A DNA stretch of 5,326 bases from Bacillota bacterium (lineage in GTDB: Bacteria; Bacillota; Clostridia; Christensenellales; Aristaeellaceae), in assembly GCA_023392755.1 (NCBI GenBank), contig JAEWNM010000213.1:1-5326 (forward strand). The letters run 5' to 3'. A model generated the notes under the pieces. It saw nothing but the letters and a program-made list of their open reading frames with translations. It was not told where the DNA came from and did no database searches. Position 1 is the stretch's first letter. The number at the start of each line of letters is the position of its first letter. Below, piece by piece: positions 4,493 to 5,326 of the stretch. The translations under genes and the position numbers were made by a program.

Positions 4493-5326
4493 TTACTTGC
4501 CGCACTTCCACAACCCCAGACCGGGCGCATCCACGTAATAGATTTCCTCGCCGTCCGGCATGGTGTTCCAGCCGTTTTTAAGCGTGCGGGGATCATAGCG
4601 GAGCATGGCCTCCCGTACATCCATATACCGGAAACCCACACCCTCCACTTCATCCCTGGACAATAATGCCGGATCGGTGGCGTAGGTAATGCTGAAGCGG
4701 CCGTCCGAGGAGCCGTGGATCAAATGGGCCGACACCATCAGCAGGTTCTCAAAAGCGCCTTGCCTGTACAGATTGAGAATGTGCCGCGTGCCGGTGTAGC
4801 CGTGGGCGCGTATCGCCCGGTCCACCTCCGCGTTTTCGCCGAAGGTGCGCACCCCCGGCGCCAGTACGACCAACTCACCGCCGTCGGCCACGATCATACG
4901 CGTGCGGTAGATGGCTTTGTTGCCCACCCAGGTAGAGCGGTATTCCTCGGGCTCCAGATACGCCACTACCTTTCCGGCTGGACGTTCCACATAATTGATG
5001 TTCATCTCCCGGGATAAGGATACCGCCTGCTCGAAGGCATCCCGCCGGTCGCCGATATACAGCCCATTAAGGTTTGGTTCCTCCCCGGTTTTGCTGACAA
5101 CGGTGAGGATGTAGACAAGGGGCAGATTGCTTAAAAAGCGCTCCTGCGCGTAATCAAAGACCTGCCGGACCGGCGCATGGTCGTTGCCAAGCGCAGCTTC
5201 CGCGCCGCATACGGCCCCCAGCATGTGGGTTTTGTTGATCATCTGCCGCCCGCCGACACCCACAAATATGTTTTTGCTGTAGTTGGCCATGCCGGCTACT
5301 TCATGGGGCACCACCTGGCCGATGGA
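4493..5326 (-). CDS. LarA-like / DUF2088 protein (lactate racemase domain), C-terminal 277 residues
   Basis: The frame is open to the window edge, so the N-terminus is missing; the GTG at 5314 is an internal valine, not a start. Numbered from the edge it reads SIGQVVPHEVAG, then NYSKNIFVGVGG and MINKTHMLGAVCG. Further conserved-looking blocks are PLVYILTVV, LEPEEYRSTWVGNKAIYRTR, ADGGELVVLAPGVRTFGE, AHLIHGSSDGRFSITYA and NGWNTMPDGEEIYYVDAPGL near the C-terminus. This pattern matches the LarA (nickel-dependent lactate racemase) superfamily. Its members use a nickel pincer nucleotide derived from nicotinic acid to racemise or epimerise 2-hydroxy acids, in the cytoplasm. The His and Lys in HEVAG, SKN and NKTH could serve as metal or catalytic ligands, but this is inference. 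The substrate need not be lactate; many homologues are uncharacterised. The cofactor genes (larB, larC, larE) are not in the window. Confidence 0.8.
   Translation of the reverse strand, partial: SIGQVVPHEVAGMANYSKNIFVGVGGRQMINKTHMLGAVCGAEAALGNDHAPVRQVFDYAQERFLSNLPLVYILTVVSKTGEEPNLNGLYIGDRRDAFEQAVSLSREMNINYVERPAGKVVAYLEPEEYRSTWVGNKAIYRTRMIVADGGELVVLAPGVRTFGENAEVDRAIRAHGYTGTRHILNLYRQGAFENLLMVSAHLIHGSSDGRFSITYATDPALLSRDEVEGVGFRYMDVREAMLRYDPRTLKNGWNTMPDGEEIYYVDAPGLGLWKCGK

Noticed and set aside
4378..4653. N-terminal extension of the helical protein
   Set aside because: It overlaps the LarA-like gene in another frame, has no ribosome binding site and reads like a shadow translation rich in Arg, Ser and Trp.
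5312..5314. GTG as the start of the LarA-like gene
   Set aside because: The frame continues to the window edge with family-like residues (SIGQV) upstream, so the gene is simply truncated by the window.

Overview
The window looks like a piece of a Bacillota chromosome, most likely class Clostridia. The signs are moderate GC with AT-rich gaps, strong AGGAGG-type ribosome binding sites, a short ECF sigma/membrane anti-sigma pair, a small basic NPVTRKP-type protein, a LarA/DUF2088 protein and many intrinsic hairpins. No order or genus can be named safely. Every intact gene lies on the minus strand; the only plus-strand coding sequence is the tail of an IS30-family transposase at the left edge.

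Read in the direction of transcription (right to left): 4493-5326 is the C-terminal part of a LarA-like (DUF2088) protein cut by the window edge. It is followed by a 142-residue all-helical protein (3949-4377). Next comes an intergenic stretch of about 300 bases (3636-3948) packed with perfect hairpins and bounded by two identical 25-base palindromic repeats. The array's last hairpin, read on the minus strand, is a good intrinsic terminator and sits just upstream of a TATAAT box for the next operon. That operon (2154-3544) encodes an ECF sigma factor and, with an ATGA stop/start overlap, a single-pass membrane protein with PepSY-like outer domains that is probably its anti-sigma factor.

Below the operon is a non-coding gap (1892-2153) with one strong hairpin and a tandem 10-base repeat. 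Then comes a complete tRNA-Val(CAC) gene (1746-1821) with a near-consensus promoter and its own terminator, a 94-residue basic protein with a C-terminal membrane segment (1386-1670), and a secreted SH3-type protein of 353 residues (178-1239). The IS30 remnant (1-98, plus strand) abuts this end.

The sigma/anti-sigma pair probably forms a cell-envelope sensing switch. Whether the secreted SH3 protein belongs to its regulon cannot be seen here. The part least explained by known features is the hairpin array at 3654-3909. It has seven main stems, two of them related by a paired (compensatory) base change, inside a 230-base unit flanked by direct repeats. It is best read as a structured, possibly mobile or dispersed, non-coding repeat element.
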